From RGIG8709 sp045537065 (GTDB lineage: Bacteria; Bacillota; Clostridia; Monoglobales; Monoglobaceae): a stretch of DNA of 7,555 bases. Below, piece after piece: positions 6,935 through 7,555 of this stretch. Where the stretch lies: the NCBI GenBank assembly GCA_045537065.1, contig JAZSOT010000061.1:1-7555 (forward strand), read 5' to 3'. The position numbers were made by a program, and so were the translations under genes. Position 1 is the stretch's first letter; the number at the start of each line of letters is the position of its first letter. Below the pieces are notes generated by a model. That model was not told the DNA's origin, did no database searches, and worked only from the letters and a program-made list of their open reading frames with translations.

Positions 6935-7555
6935 TTGAAGGAAAAGTTATATACTATACCTCTTAGTGAGGCATTTGAAAAGGAAACAGAGTGCCCGTTT
7001 TGTGCGCTTTTTGATATGCTTGAAAATAATGCAATTTCTTATACGCTGGGGCCTTCGTATATGGAGCCTGAAAGTCGGATAATGACGAATAAACTTGGGT
7101 TCTGTAAAGAACATTATGAAAAAATGTATGGAGAAAAAAACCGTCTTGGACTTGCACTTATGTTATCTTCTCATTTTGACGAGGTTATGGAAAGTTATGA
7201 GAAATATTATGATTTTTCAAAAAGTGGGAAAAAAGGTCTTTTTAATAAAAAGACTGAAAATTCAAATTTTATAGAAGAACTTAGTGGGACGTGTTTTATT
7301 TGTGATAAGATTAATTCCGAAATGGAAAATTTTTATGATACTTTTGTTTATCTATGGAGAAAAGAGCAAAGTTTCAGGGAAGTTGTTATGAAATCAAAGG
7401 GCTTTTGCCTTAATCATTTTGATTGTATCGTAAAGATTGCCAAGAAAAAAATGCCTGAAAAAATCTTTAATGATTTTTTTAGTGTTGTTTTTGAAAAACA
7501 AAAAGAAGAGCTAAAAAGAGTGAGAGAGGAACTAGGTTTTTTTATAAAAAAATTT
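6935..7555 (+). CDS. DUF6062-like Cys/His-rich protein, 3' end cut by window edge
   Basis: This open frame starts at TTG and runs 207 codons without a stop to the last base of the window. I recognise the pattern KEKLYTIPLSEAF, CPFCAL, LGPSYMEPESR, LGFCKEHYEKMY and NRLGLALML as DUF6062, an uncharacterised family of roughly this length in Firmicutes. The C-terminus is therefore probably nearly complete. The protein shows a tandem arrangement: C20/C23 with C57/H60, then C120/C123 with C158/H161. That is two CxxC...CxxH units of almost equal spacing (34 and 35 residues between pairs), consistent with two metal (likely Zn2+) sites from an internal duplication. No signal peptide or membrane helix is seen, so it is probably cytoplasmic. 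The C-terminal stretch is Lys/Glu-rich and likely helical. It is the third gene of the operon begun at 5621. Metal binding is inferred, and the function is unknown. Confidence 0.72.
   Translation, partial: MKEKLYTIPLSEAFEKETECPFCALFDMLENNAISYTLGPSYMEPESRIMTNKLGFCKEHYEKMYGEKNRLGLALMLSSHFDEVMESYEKYYDFSKSGKKGLFNKKTENSNFIEELSGTCFICDKINSEMENFYDTFVYLWRKEQSFREVVMKSKGFCLNHFDCIVKIAKKKMPEKIFNDFFSVVFEKQKEELKRVREELGFFIKKF

Noticed and set aside
6963..7157. A 64-codon minus-strand open frame at the right end
   Set aside because: It lies opposite the DUF6062-like gene, whose + strand frame is open to the window end with conserved Cys/His motifs.
1..7555. CRISPR arrays, tRNA/rRNA genes, insertion sequences, prophage or defence systems
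   Set aside because: No repeat-spacer pattern, RNA gene signature, transposase or defence-type domain was seen. SbcCD is a housekeeping repair complex here and not evidence of a defence island.

Overview
The window is AT-rich and compact, with every gene on the + strand and strong AGGAGG-type ribosome binding sites. Together with a B. subtilis/clostridial-style gene set (short SbcC, ComEA-type HhH protein, DUF624 membrane protein, DUF6062-type Cys/His protein), this suggests a low-GC Firmicute (Bacillota), most likely in the class Clostridia. The sequence alone does not support a genus. I see no RNA gene, CRISPR array, insertion sequence or other mobile element, and no gap between genes exceeds about 90 bases.

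Layout: (1) 1-1632 is a stand-alone unit. It has an extended -10 promoter, a full-length PutP-type sodium/solute symporter and an intrinsic terminator. (2) 1581-5558 is the sbcD-sbcC operon, encoding the SbcCD (bacterial Mre11-Rad50) nuclease. Its likely promoter is interlaced with the upstream terminator, and the two cistrons overlap by four bases. (3) 5574-7555 is a second operon with its own extended -10 promoter. It holds a small membrane-anchored ComEA-like helix-hairpin-helix protein, a six-helix DUF624 membrane protein, and a Cys/His-rich DUF6062-like protein whose 3' end is cut by the window edge.

SbcD and SbcC form one DNA-end and hairpin processing complex. The three genes of the last operon are tightly spaced (14 and 13 bases) and probably co-expressed, but no shared function can be proved. 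The features most worth a second look are: degenerate hairpins in the ComEA-like protein, which also lacks the usual linker/SLBB region; the tandem CxxC...CxxH duplication in the last protein; the promoter embedded in the putP terminator; and a perfect 10-bp inverted repeat inside sbcC. Nothing here is convincingly a new biological system. The uncharacterised three-gene operon is the best candidate.
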